This document shows positions 1 to 8,835 of a stretch of DNA of 64,000 bases, one piece after another. The translations under genes and the position numbers were made by a program. The stretch lies in NCBI GenBank assembly GCA_965247965.1, contig OZ252053.1:3224001-3288000 (forward strand), written 5' to 3'. Under the pieces are notes generated by a model. That model worked only from the letters and a program-made list of their open reading frames with translations. It had not been told where the DNA came from and made no database searches. The DNA is from UBA7328 sp965247965. GTDB taxonomy: Bacteria; Bacteroidota; Bacteroidia; Chitinophagales; Saprospiraceae. Numbering within the stretch: the stretch's first letter is position 1; each line of letters begins with the position of its first letter.

Positions 1-906
1 GACGTTAGAAGAGGGCTATTGAATGATCTCTCGACCTCAAGGTGTGCTGGTGATTTTATGTATGCTGAATTTAGATTTCTGAACGGTAACGACTATAGTT
101 TAAAGGATATAGAATTTTTAAAAAACCAACGCATCAAATTATTGCCCATCCTCAATGAATTTCAGCATATTATTAGAATTGTTGATTTTTCAAAAAAGCG
201 GTCTTTATTACCTGTTGATGCGGTAATCATGGCTGGCGGGAAAGGGATGCGCTTGCGGCCATTGACCGAGAATACTCCTAAACCATTATTAAAAATAGGG
301 GATAAACCTATCGTGGAATATAATATTGACAGGTTAAATCTCTATGGAGTGTATAATCTGAAGATCACTATTAATTATTTAGGCGACCAAATTAGACAAC
401 GCTTTGGCGACGGCAGCCAAAAAGGAATGAATATTCGATATGTAGAAGAACAACAACCTCTAGGAACAATTGGAGCTGTGGGCAAAATAAAAGAATTTAC
501 CAACGACTATGTATTGGTAATGAATTCTGATCTACTTACAAACATCGACTATGAAGATTTTTTTAAGGAATTGCTAGAAAACAGGGGAGATATGATTGTT
601 GCTACTGCACCATATGAAGTTAAAATTCCATACGGGGTTATAGAAACAAAGGGGGGAGCAATTGTTGACTTAAAAGAAAAACCAAGTTATACTTATTATT
701 CCAATGCAGGGATTTACATTTTTAAGAAAGAATATGCTCATTTAATTCCTCAGGATAGGAAATTCAATGCAACCGATTTAATGGAACTATTAATAGGCCA
801 GGGCAAAAAAGTACTGCATTACCCTATTTTGGATTACTGGCTGGACATTGGGAAACCGGAGGACTTTGAAAAAGCGCAAAAAGATATTAATCGTATTCAA
901 TTTTAA
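1..906 (+). CDS. Sugar-phosphate nucleotidyltransferase with N-terminal CBS domain (5' partial)
   Basis: The reading frame is open from base 1 and its first residues (DVRRGLL) match the end of a CBS repeat (usually TDGDxRRGLL), so the gene starts before the window. After a second CBS-like stretch a nucleotidyltransferase domain begins near base 220 with the nucleotide-binding signature MAGGKGMRLRPLT followed by TPKPLL. Proteins with this layout transfer an NMP to a sugar phosphate, giving an activated precursor for surface glycans. The CBS part probably senses an adenine nucleotide, but this is family knowledge. The true sugar cannot be told. It is the first of a run of plus-strand glycan genes and lies 31 bp before a cytidylyltransferase. 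Confidence 0.85.
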   Translation, partial: DVRRGLLNDLSTSRCAGDFMYAEFRFLNGNDYSLKDIEFLKNQRIKLLPILNEFQHIIRIVDFSKKRSLLPVDAVIMAGGKGMRLRPLTENTPKPLLKIGDKPIVEYNIDRLNLYGVYNLKITINYLGDQIRQRFGDGSQKGMNIRYVEEQQPLGTIGAVGKIKEFTNDYVLVMNSDLLTNIDYEDFFKELLENRGDMIVATAPYEVKIPYGVIETKGGAIVDLKEKPSYTYYSNAGIYIFKKEYAHLIPQDRKFNATDLMELLIGQGKKVLHYPILDYWLDIGKPEDFEKAQKDINRIQF

Positions 907-937
907 TCTCTTTTAATTCATAGATAATCATAAAACG

Positions 938-1660
938 TTGCCCCTATTAATTACCATATGTGCAAGACATGGATCAAAAGAAATTCCGGGAAAAAACATC
1001 AAGCCAGTCGAAGGAATCCCATTAATTGGTTATTCTATCAAAACAGCTAAAAAGCTACAAGAAATATTACCTAATGTCGAAGTGGAGTTATCCACTGATT
1101 CCAAACAGATTAAATTAGTTGCTTCTCAACTTGGAATTGAAACCGATTATTTTCGCCCTGCCCAATTGGCGACTGATGAAGCTGGTAAATTAATCGCCAT
1201 AGAGCATTTGTTGCATTATGCTGAAGACAAGTACGACAAACAATTTGAATTAATTATTGATCTAGACGTAACATCACCGTTGAGAACAAAAGAGGATATT
1301 ACCCAATCTATTCAGCTTTTGAAAGCTACTCCTTCGGCACTAAACATATTTTCTGTAAGCCCTCCTCATCGAAATCCTTATTTTAATGTTGTAGAAGAAA
1401 AACTGGATGGATTTGTAAAATTGGCAAAAGAAATGACAACTCCAGTTTTGTCTAGGCAAGCTTCCCCTAAAGTTTATGATATGAATGCATCTTTTTATGT
1501 TTTTAAAAGAGCATTTTTCGAAGAAAAGCGACTATCTGTTATTACTGACCGATCGCTGATTTATATAGTTCCTCATATTTGTTTTGATATAGACACACCG
1601 CTAGATTTTAAAATCCTAGAATTTATGATTAGAGAAAAAGAATTGGATTTTGCATTATGA
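938..1660 (+). CDS. Acylneuraminate-type cytidylyltransferase (CMP-sugar synthetase)
   Basis: 240 aa, starting at TTG because the conserved N-terminus (LLITICARHGSKEIPGKN) begins immediately after it and no in-frame ATG is available. That motif is the CTP-binding signature of the NeuA/CMP-NeuNAc synthetase family (normally IPARxGSKxxxxKN). The reaction would be CTP plus an acidic 2-keto sugar giving CMP-sugar. The gene overlaps the next one by the ATGA junction (1657-1660), so the two are probably translationally coupled. It is one of three cytidylyltransferases in this locus (also 16115 and 19417). Sialic, legionaminic or another ulosonic acid are all possible substrates. Confidence 0.85.
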   Translation: MPLLITICARHGSKEIPGKNIKPVEGIPLIGYSIKTAKKLQEILPNVEVELSTDSKQIKLVASQLGIETDYFRPAQLATDEAGKLIAIEHLLHYAEDKYDKQFELIIDLDVTSPLRTKEDITQSIQLLKATPSALNIFSVSPPHRNPYFNVVEEKLDGFVKLAKEMTTPVLSRQASPKVYDMNASFYVFKRAFFEEKRLSVITDRSLIYIVPHICFDIDTPLDFKILEFMIREKELDFAL

Positions 1661-2586
1661 GGGTCTTGGTAATAGGTCTTGGGTCTATTGGTAAAAAACA
1701 TATTCAAGCAATAAAGTCAATAGATTCTTCTACTGAAATAGTAGCGTTGAGAAGTGGCTTATCAGACAACACTTACAAAAATGGTACTATAAATATTTTG
1801 GATTTATCGGAATTAGATATTTCAGTCGACTTTGTCATTATTTCAAATCCGACCTTTCAACACAAGAAGGCAATCGAATCGGTATTACCGCTCAAAAAAC
1901 CTCTATTCATTGAAAAGCCTTCTTTAATGTCCTTGGAAGGAAGTCAAAACCTTATTGATTCCATAAAGCTATCCGATTTGCTCACTTATGTAGCTTGTAA
2001 TCTTAGGTTCCTGGAATGCATTCAATTCCTTAAAGAAAAGTTAGATTCGCAGAAAGCTGGGATTCAGGAAGTGAACGTGTATTGTGGGTCCTATTTGCCC
2101 GAATGGAGATCTGAAAAAGATTATAAAACAGTTTATAGCGCTATAGAAAAGAATGGTGGAGGTGTTCATCTAGATCTGATTCATGAACTGGATTATGTTT
2201 ATTGGCTTTTTGGAAAACCTATAAAAGTCCAAAGTATTCTAAGAAGTGCCTCCAACCTCAAAATTTCCGCTATTGATTATGCTAACTATGTGCTCGAATA
2301 CCCCGCATTTGCCACATCTATTATTTTAAACTACTATAGACGGGATGCTAAAAGATCTATTGAGATAGTGTTTTACGATGACACATGGACAGTTGATCTA
2401 TTGAATAATTCAATTCATAATAGTCTCGGAAAAATCATCTATAAATCTTCTCAAACAATACAGGATACTTACGCAGAGCAAATGAGATATTTTTATAATT
2501 TGATAGAAATAAATGCGCGAACAAGCATTAACAACTTTAGCGAATCTTTGGAGGTTTTAAAAATAGCTTTACATGCAACGGCTTAA
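1657..2586 (+). CDS. Gfo/Idh/MocA family NAD(P)-dependent oxidoreductase
   Basis: 309 aa. The N-terminal Rossmann motif is VIGLGSIGKKH and the family's EKP signature is present (FIEKPSLMS, about residue 88). The C-terminal half has the usual alpha/beta dimerisation domain with a conserved GGGVHLDLIHELDYV stretch. Such enzymes oxidise or reduce sugar hydroxyls, often on nucleotide sugars or acidic sugars. It overlaps the cytidylyltransferase upstream (ATGA) and the SDR gene downstream by 14 bp, so it belongs to the same operon. The specific substrate is unknown. Confidence 0.85.
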   Translation: MRVLVIGLGSIGKKHIQAIKSIDSSTEIVALRSGLSDNTYKNGTINILDLSELDISVDFVIISNPTFQHKKAIESVLPLKKPLFIEKPSLMSLEGSQNLIDSIKLSDLLTYVACNLRFLECIQFLKEKLDSQKAGIQEVNVYCGSYLPEWRSEKDYKTVYSAIEKNGGGVHLDLIHELDYVYWLFGKPIKVQSILRSASNLKISAIDYANYVLEYPAFATSIILNYYRRDAKRSIEIVFYDDTWTVDLLNNSIHNSLGKIIYKSSQTIQDTYAEQMRYFYNLIEINARTSINNFSESLEVLKIALHATA

Positions 2587-3313
2587 AGACAATGTAATTA
2601 TTGTGACCGGAGGAAGTGGGTTATTAGGTAGAGCTTTTGTGAAAAAAATAAAGGAAGAAGGAGGCAATGCTATTAACGCTGATGTCAGCTGTAAAACTGA
2701 CCTTCAAAATGCAACCATATATTGTGACGTTAGAGATGATCTGTCTATAAAAAAAAGTATACAGGAAGTACTTGATTCTTATGGAAAAATAGATGGCTTG
2801 GTTAACAATGCTTATCCCAGAACTAAAGATTGGGGAACAAACATTGAGGCTATCAACATGGATTCCTGGAGAAAAAATGTGGATTGGCAATTAAATAGTT
2901 ACGTGTCGTTTTCTTTGGAAGTTTTAAAGTATATGAAGATTCAGAGGACTGGATCCATTGTTAATATTGCGTCCATTTATGGTGTTATAGGAAACGATTT
3001 TACTATTTACGAAGGTACTAATATGGATGCACCTGGCGCTTACGCAGCAGTAAAAGGAGCACTCATTAATTTCACCAGATATCTAGCTTCCTACTATGGG
3101 AAATATGGTATACGTGTAAACAGTATTTCTCCAGGGGGTATTTTTGATCATCAGACTCCAAAATTTGTCCATAACTATGAGAAGAAAGTTCCTTTGAAAA
3201 GGATGGGTAGAGCCGAGGATATCGCACCAAGCGTCTGTTTTCTTTTGTCTGATGAGGCTTCCTATGTTTCGGGGCACAATTTGATAGTAGATGGAGGTTG
3301 GACAGCGATTTAA
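2573..3313 (+). CDS. SDR family oxidoreductase
   Basis: 246 aa, full length for a classical short-chain dehydrogenase. The cofactor motif TGGSGLLG is near residue 11, NNAYP replaces the typical NNAG, and the catalytic YAAVKG (YxxxK) lies near residue 161 after the conserved serine in IVNIAS. The C-terminus (SYVSGHNLIVDGGWTAI) is typical of the family. The ATG lies inside the 3' end of the preceding oxidoreductase gene, so translation is probably coupled. It likely reduces or oxidises a sugar intermediate in the glycan pathway; the substrate is not identifiable. Confidence 0.85.
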   Translation: MQRLKDNVIIVTGGSGLLGRAFVKKIKEEGGNAINADVSCKTDLQNATIYCDVRDDLSIKKSIQEVLDSYGKIDGLVNNAYPRTKDWGTNIEAINMDSWRKNVDWQLNSYVSFSLEVLKYMKIQRTGSIVNIASIYGVIGNDFTIYEGTNMDAPGAYAAVKGALINFTRYLASYYGKYGIRVNSISPGGIFDHQTPKFVHNYEKKVPLKRMGRAEDIAPSVCFLLSDEASYVSGHNLIVDGGWTAI

Positions 3314-3389
3314 CGTAAGAATCAAATAAAACTTAGAATTTGAAAGAAGCTCAACTCACAATTTCTTTCCATACTTTCTCAAATAAGAA

Positions 3390-4017
3390 ATGCTAAATAT
3401 TGCCATATTAGGTGCTGGTCAAATTGGAAGTCGCCATTTGCAAGCCTTAGCTAGCTTGAAAACCAAAGCACATATTGATGTTTATGATATATCAAAGACT
3501 TCTCTTCTGAAATCGAAGGAGCGATTTCAGAAAAAATTGGATCGTATTTCTTTCAAGGGCGAAGTAAGATTTCATAGCAAAATGTCAGCCTTGAAAAAAT
3601 ACTATGAAATCGCTTTTATTACCACAATGGCAGACGTAAGGAGGTCAGTAATTGAAGCATTTCTTAAAATAGGAAATACGAAATTTTTAATCCTTGAAAA
3701 AGTACTATTTCAATCAATTAAAGATTATGAATTTATCCAAGATTTAATAAATATTGAAAAAATTAGGGCATATGTTAATTTTACCAGGCGTCAATATCCG
3801 GCCTATCATTTCCTAAAAGATGCCTTGGTAGAACAGGGACCATTAGAGTTTCAGGTTAAAGGAGGAAATTGGAATATGGCTTCTAATTGCCTACATATGA
3901 TTGATTTATTTTCTTTTTTAGCTGGAGAAAGTCCTATCCTAATGGATTTCTCAAGACTTTCATCAAAAATCCGTAATAGTACGAGGAGAAATTTTAAGGA
4001 AATATTTGGAAGTATAA
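3390..4017 (+). pseudogene. Gfo/Idh/MocA oxidoreductase, 5' part, disrupted by nested insertion sequences
   Basis: The N-terminal Rossmann motif ILGAGQIGSRH is present. The EKP motif is changed to EKVLF, and the domain-2 stretch NWNMASNCLHMIDLF is intact. The coding sequence runs into an ISAzo13 element at 4018 and reads on to a chance stop at 4031. The missing C-terminus lies at 10832-11190. Deleting 4018-10831 (IS plus one copy of the TAA duplication) joins the codons for SI|SGRTSN in frame and gives a protein of 328 aa, the normal length for this family. The disruption therefore looks recent. Confidence 0.9.
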
Positions 4018-4070
4018 GGAATACATATTAAATAAAGTAACAATATGTTATTATCTTGTGAAAAAAAAGG

Positions 4071-4328
4071 ATGGAAAGGTATTCAAAAGAAACAGAAGCA
4101 AAGATGAAGCTTTTTTATACTGGTTTGGAAGAAAAAGATAGGCGTCATTATGCTGCCTTAGAGGCCTCAAAATTAGGTCATGGAGGTAAGCAGTATATAG
4201 GAAAGATGTTTAAAATAAGTCAAAAGACGCTGCGCAAGGGAGAACGAGAATTATTGAATTCTGAATTATATGGACAAATTCCATTAGGCAAACAAAGGCG
4301 CATAGGAGGAGGTAGAAAAAAATTTTAA
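4071..4328 (+). CDS. ISAzo13-type transposase, first frame (orfA)
   Basis: 85 aa with a helix-turn-helix-like, basic C-terminus (GKMFKISQKTLRKGERELL), the DNA-binding part of the transposase. It ends in a run of seven A residues at 4316-4322 just before the stop. The catalytic part continues in the +1 frame, so a +1 shift or loss of one A in the transcript at this run would produce one protein of about 400 aa. Copy 2 (49899-50156, minus) has the same arrangement with eight A residues, so the two-frame layout looks like a property of the element, not decay. Confidence 0.75.
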   Translation: MERYSKETEAKMKLFYTGLEEKDRRHYAALEASKLGHGGKQYIGKMFKISQKTLRKGERELLNSELYGQIPLGKQRRIGGGRKKF

Positions 4329-5010
4329 CAAGTACCCCGAGACATTAGCGAAGCTTACTGAGTTTATCAATATAAATAAAGCCGGTAGTCCTACCAATGA
4401 AAATGTTTATTGGATTCACTTAAAGGCTGGGGAAATAGCTGATCGATTTTTTCAAGAGTATGGTATCAAGATCAGCAATGGCTTAATAAAGCGAACCCTT
4501 CGAGCTATGAATTTCAAGTATCGTAAAATGAGCAAGAATATAGCTTTAGGCAGTTATGAAAAACGAGATGAACAGTTCAAAATTATTTTCAAATTAGTAG
4601 GACTGATGAGTTTGCAAAGCCCAGTAGTAAGCATAGATTGTAAGAAAAAGGAGCGATTAGGCAACTTGTATCGTGAAGGAAAATGTTATGCTACGGGAGC
4701 TATAGAGGTTTTCGATCACGACTATCACCATTTATCTAAAGGTGCAGTAATTCCTCACGGAATCTACGATTTACAAAAAAATGAAGGGTATATGTCGATA
4801 GGTAATAGTCATGAAACAGCAGAATTTATTACAGATAATTTGTTATGGTGGTGGGAAAACTATGGTATCCATCAATATCCAAATGCTAAAAATATCCTCG
4901 TGTTGTGTGATGCAGGAGGAGCCAATAGCTATCGACACTATGCTTTCAAAAAACAAATTTTACTTTTAGCAAAACAGATAGGATTAGATATTATCGTGTG
5001 CCATTACCCA
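4318..5010 (+). pseudogene. ISAzo13-type transposase catalytic frame, 5' part (interrupted by IS21)
   Basis: Continues the transposase in the +1 frame relative to the first frame (NKYPETLAKL then WIHLKAGEIADRFF). It resembles the Rhodopirellula-type DDE transposase domain, with catalytic-looking aspartates in VVSIDCKKKERLG and ILVLCDAGGANSY. It stops being homologous at 5010, within the codons for CHYP|PYASKWNP, where an IS21 element has inserted. The 3' end is at 10532-10800. Compared with copy 2 the protein differs at one residue (R for G in SYRHYA). Confidence 0.85.
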
Positions 5011-5281
5011 TGCCTATTTCGCTGATACCATGCCACGTATATGTGTAATAGTCATGAAACAGCAGAATTTATTACAGATAATTTGTTATGGTGGTGGGAA
5101 AACTATGGTATCCATCAATATCCAAATGCTAAAAATATCCTCGTGTTGTGTGATGCAGGAGGAGCCAATAGCTATCGACACTATGCTTTCAAAAAACAAA
5201 TTTTACTTTTAGCAAAACAGATAGGATTAGATATTATCGTGTGCCATTACCCATGCCTATTTCGCTGATACCATGCCACGT
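4802..5281 (+). repeat. 237-bp direct duplication spanning the ISAzo13/IS21 junction
   Basis: Bases 4802-5038 recur unchanged at 5045-5281 (period 243, six bases between). Each copy contains 209 bp of ISAzo13 transposase sequence followed by the first 28 bp of the outer IS21 (from TGCCTATTTCGC). Because the unit includes both sides of the insertion junction, the duplication happened after the IS21 inserted. It leaves two copies of the IS21 left tip. Confidence 0.9.
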
Positions 5282-5492
5282 GTTTCGGAGCAAACCGTGC
5301 CACTTTCCATGGAGCTAATATGAGTTAAATTTTGTCATAATTCCAATATTTTATTTTGCTACTTGTCTTTTTTTTAGAGTGAGTAGTGCTGTGATTTCCC
5401 ACATTTCAACATAGGAAAAAGCCCCAAAGTTTTTTCCGTATGATGTTGGAATGTTGTAAATCTTACTTCTTCCACTATGTCTAATTCATGGA
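5282..5492. other. Noncoding left-end region of IS21-B with imperfect inverted repeat
   Basis: No gene is seen. The first part carries GTGCCACTTTCCATGGAGC, which resembles, in inverse orientation, the phased repeats at the right end of the element and so may be a transposase-binding site. At 5407-5448 there is an imperfect inverted repeat (CAACAT...GGAAAAA facing TTTTTTCC...ATGTTG) that could form a hairpin downstream of istB. Confidence 0.4.
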
Positions 5493-6136
5493 TCATGACA
5501 GTGTAAAATTTTTTCTCAGTGAGTGACCGTCAAGTTTTATTCTGTGTGCTGTATTTACAATTCTGTCGAGTATTGCATCGGCGATGGTGCCTTCGCCAAT
5601 GAGTTCATGCCATCCATCTACGGGTATCTGAGAGTTGATAATTGTGGAAGCTCTGAGGTGCCTGTTTTCGATTACATCCAATAGTATTTGTGCATCTCCT
5701 TTTTTAAATGGATGGAGTCCAAAGTCATCAATGATGAGTAAACGTGTTTTGTGTAACCCCTTGAGGTAATTGAGATACTTTCCTTCTACCTGGCATTTTT
5801 GTGCATGGTCAAACAGTCGGGCAAGGATGTAATATTGCGTTTTATGGAGCATATGACATGCCTGATATCCTATTGCTTGTGCAAGGTAACTTTTGCCAAT
5901 ACCGGCCGGGCCGATGATGATAATGTTTTTTTTGTTGTTGATAAACTGCAAAGAAAGCATACGCTCGTACTGTGTTTTGTCCAGTTTTCGATTACTGGTA
6001 TAGTCTATGTCCTGAACCGATACATTTTGTGTCATTGCTGACCTGTGGATGAGGCTGTTTATTTTCTTGTTTTGCCGATCTTCCCATTGGTGATCGATCA
6101 GCATACTCATCCATTCATCTGTTGTCAATTCCTGGT
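5493..6136 (-). pseudogene. istB: IstB-like helper ATPase of IS21-B, C-terminal part
   Basis: The frame begins at the inner IS21 junction (MYQELTTDEWM) and contains the Walker A motif GPAGIGKSYLAQA, Walker B LLIIDDFGL, and the family ending ILDRIVNTAHRIKLDGHSLR. IstB proteins are AAA+ ATPases that select the target for IstA. The N-terminal 29 residues are at 8820-8734. Joining the two at the ACATG target sequence gives SQN-MYQEL in frame, so the gene was intact before the inner IS21 arrived. Confidence 0.85.
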
Positions 6137-6244
6137 ACATGTGTAGATTACGGTTGAAAACTGAGCCAGAATTCCAATTGAAAACTGAGCCAGTTATCAT
6201 GGCAGATATGATGCATAACCATCATATGTTTTGCACTATTAAAC

Positions 6245-7838
6245 ATGATAACTATGCTACAAAAACAAGATATTATTCTGCGCTATTTTGATCAGGGAAT
6301 ATCCCAACGAAAGATCAGTAAGGATCTGGGATTATCGCGCAATACAGTCAAGAAGTATATTGATGAATATGAGAAGAATCGTTCTTTGCAGGACCGTTCT
6401 TCTAAAGGCATTTTGGATCCACCTCGGTACGATTGTTCTTCTCGTACCAAACGCAAACTTACCCAACAGATACGAACCAGGATAGATCAGTTTGTTAAAG
6501 ATAATGAGCGCAAACATTGTTCGGGTTTGGCCAAACAATGCATGCGGCGTATAGACATGCACGAGGCACTGATCGCCGATGGTTTTGAAATCAGCTATAC
6601 TACGGTATGTGAATATGTAAAACAGCACTTGAGAAAAGGTCAGGAGATTTTCATACGCCAGCACATTGACCCAGGGCAAAACAGTGAGTTTGATTGGGCA
6701 GAAGTTAAATTGACAATAGAGGGAAAACAGAAAAGATTGATGCTGGCTGTATTTACCAATGGGTACAGCAATTACCGATGGGCTCGTCTTTACTACCGCC
6801 AGGATACCGCGTGACGCGGCACGAGTTATGATCAGTTTCTTGCACGCTCATGTACACTATCTGAGCCACATTGGTGGTGTGCCATCACAGATAGTGTACG
6901 ACAATATGCGTACAGCAGTAGCAAGATTTACCATGCGAAATGCAGACCCGTCTACCGAACGGGCAGGTAAGAAACCTACAGATGATCTACTTAAAATCAG
7001 CACATACTATCAATTTGATATTCGTTTTTGCAATGTGTATAGAGCCAATGAAAAGGGACGTGTAGAGCGAAGTGTTGAATATGTGCGCCGCAAAGCCTTT
7101 GCTCAAAATGATGAGTTTATCGACCTCGATTCGGCTAATCGACACCTGAAGCAAAAACTGATCAGACTTAACAATAGAAAATCAAAAGGTGAGTCTAAAA
7201 CATTCGCTGAACGTGTGTGCGAGGAGAAAATTCATATGACAGTTCTGCCTGTTTCAGCCTATGATACCGCCCTGATCCAGACATTAAGAGTAGACAAGTA
7301 TCACACCATCTCGGTTGATACCAATCACTATTCTATTCCTGAAAACTTGCGCGGCCCCATAGTGGATGTGAAAATTTACCCTTTGCACATTCACATTTAT
7401 GATAAAAATGGCGATGTAGTGGACATTCATCAGAGAAGACACTGTAAGTATCAATGGTTCATTAAAATAGAGCACTATCTGAAGACATTAGCCGTAAAGC
7501 CTGGTGCTTTGTCAAACAGCGAAGCCTTTCTTCAGGCTGATACCGATTTGATCGCACTTTACAAACAATATTTTTCAGATCAACCCAAGGTATTTATTGA
7601 CGTGATTAGTTACGCCACCAAACATCATTTATCTACCTCAATAATAACCTCCGCAGTTGATCAATGTCTAAAAACTACTTTGAACTCTCCCCTGACCAGT
7701 GACAAAATCATCTTTATGGTACAAGCCCTGATGAAAAAGAAAAACGAGGCTCAGGCACTCACCATCCCGAGCCCTTTGACTGAACAGATAAGTCTTAATT
7801 GTGTAAAACAACTTCAAGACATACAGGCTATTTTTTAA
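6245..7838 (+). pseudogene. istA: IstA transposase of IS21-C, disrupted by a 22-bp insertion
   Basis: An N-terminal helix-turn-helix (ISQRKISKDLGLSRNTVKKYI) is followed by a DDE core: D in EFDWAEVKL, D in IVYDNMRTAV and E in KGRVERSVEYV. The frame is broken at 6806-6827 by a 22-bp sequence that brings a TGA stop and shifts the frame. Removing exactly those bases joins YYRQD to MISFLHAHV and gives a 523-aa protein, normal for IstA. The downstream part alone stays open to 7838. Confidence 0.9.
6806..6827 (+). repeat. 22-bp hairpin-containing insertion, copy 1
   Basis: The sequence begins ACCGCG and ends GAGTT. Its first half can form a hairpin with stem CCGCG/CGCGG and loop TGA. It lies between GAT and ATG in istA of IS21-C. 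Identical copies are at 9187-9208 and 29455-29476 in the same orientation. The reading frames either side differ by one base, matching a net insertion of 22 bp. Confidence 0.9.
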
Positions 7839-7857
7839 TTCGAATAAAATCTCAACA

Positions 7858-8616
7858 ATGCAAGCAAAAATGGAACAACAAATTGATTATTACTCACGTC
7901 TGCTTAGGCTGCCTGCATTCAGAACAGAGTACGCCGAACAGGCAAAAAGTGCTGCTAAAAGCAATCATTCTTTTGAACGCTACTTGCTCGATCTTATGAT
8001 CACCGAATATGACGGGCGGCTCATCCGGAGAAAAAAACAGCGTATCCGAAGAGCCGGATTCCCGTATAAAAAACAAATCCACGATCTGATCAAATCTGAA
8101 CTCCCCAATGATGCACAAAACAAACTGGCTACTCTCGAACGTCTCGATTTTATAAAAGATGGACAAAATCTCATCCTGGCTGGTAATCCCGGTACCGGTA
8201 AAACACACATCGCTATTGGCCTGGCCATCAAAGCCTGCACACTCGATTTCACTGTCTTGTTTACTGCCATTCCCAGGCTGATAACCCAAATCAACGAAGC
8301 CAGGTCTCACAAAATGCTCCGTACCCTGGAATCTCGTTTTGAAAAATACGATCTGGTCGTGTGTGACGAGTTCGGTTATGTGTCCTTTGACAAAGAGGCT
8401 GCAGAATTACTTTTTACTCATCTTAGCCTCAGAGCTGGTAGAAAGTCAACCATTATCACAACCAACCTGAGTTTTGATCGGTGGACAGAAATATTTGGTG
8501 ATGAAGTTCTCACTGCTGCCATAGTTGACCGACTCACCCATAAAGCCATCCTGGTCAACATGAATGGAAAATCCTTCAGAGTCAAAGAATCAGAAAAACT
8601 TAATCAACAACTTTAA
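7858..8616 (+). CDS. istB: IstB helper ATPase of IS21-C
   Basis: 252 aa, complete, starting at ATG 19 bp after istA. Walker A is GNPGTGKTHIAIG (about residue 110) and Walker B is DLVVCDEFGYV. The C-terminus has the IstB-typical AAIVDRLTHKAILVNMNGKSFR. It is an AAA+ ATPase that works with IstA in transposition. It is intact, but its partner istA is disrupted, so the element is probably immobile unless IstA is supplied in trans. Confidence 0.9.
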   Translation: MQAKMEQQIDYYSRLLRLPAFRTEYAEQAKSAAKSNHSFERYLLDLMITEYDGRLIRRKKQRIRRAGFPYKKQIHDLIKSELPNDAQNKLATLERLDFIKDGQNLILAGNPGTGKTHIAIGLAIKACTLDFTVLFTAIPRLITQINEARSHKMLRTLESRFEKYDLVVCDEFGYVSFDKEAAELLFTHLSLRAGRKSTIITTNLSFDRWTEIFGDEVLTAAIVDRLTHKAILVNMNGKSFRVKESEKLNQQL

Positions 8617-8734
8617 TTTCTCTCAAAAAATATTAATGGTTATTCTTTCATCAAAATGCATAACTTCGCCTCTCTCAACTGGCTCACTTTTCAACCGAAT
8701 TCTGGCTCAGTTTTCAACCGTAATCTACAACATG

Positions 8735-8820
8735 TTCTGGCTCATAGATTGATGATACATCTCTGCCATGGACGTTAGCCGCATCATTTTCATTTTTTCT
8801 ATTGTCTGTTGTGCATTCAT
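8735..8820 (-). pseudogene. istB: IstB of IS21-B, N-terminal fragment
   Basis: Reading the minus strand from 8820 gives MNAQQTIEKMKMMRLTSMAE, a typical IstB N-terminus. It begins 15 bp after the istA stop. It breaks off at the IS21-C junction and continues at 6136. Too short to be found by length alone, it is supported by the exact in-frame join across the ACATG duplication. Confidence 0.85.
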
Positions 8821-8835
8821 TTGTTATGGTTTTAT

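Larger units (their letters stand above)
6142..8729 (+). mobile_element. IS21-family element (inner, 'IS21-C')
   Basis: 2588 bp from TGTAGATTACGG to CCGTAATCTACA, with ends that are inverted repeats and a further internal repeat of the GAAAACTGAGCCAG type near each end. It is flanked by ACATG direct repeats (6137-6141, 8730-8734). It encodes istA (broken) and istB (intact) on the plus strand, opposite to the IS21-B genes, and is inserted in istB of IS21-B. It is not closely related to IS21-B: both the ends and the proteins differ. Confidence 0.9.

Noticed and set aside
5041..5268. Separate 75-aa gene
   Set aside because: It is the duplicated piece of ISAzo13 transposase within the 243-bp tandem repeat.
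6806..6827. Programmed translational bypassing of the 22-bp hairpin, as in phage T4 gene 60 or yeast mitochondrial byps
   Set aside because: The insertion is forward relative to one istA gene and reverse relative to the other, and a third copy is noncoding. A bypass signal should keep its orientation in the mRNA.
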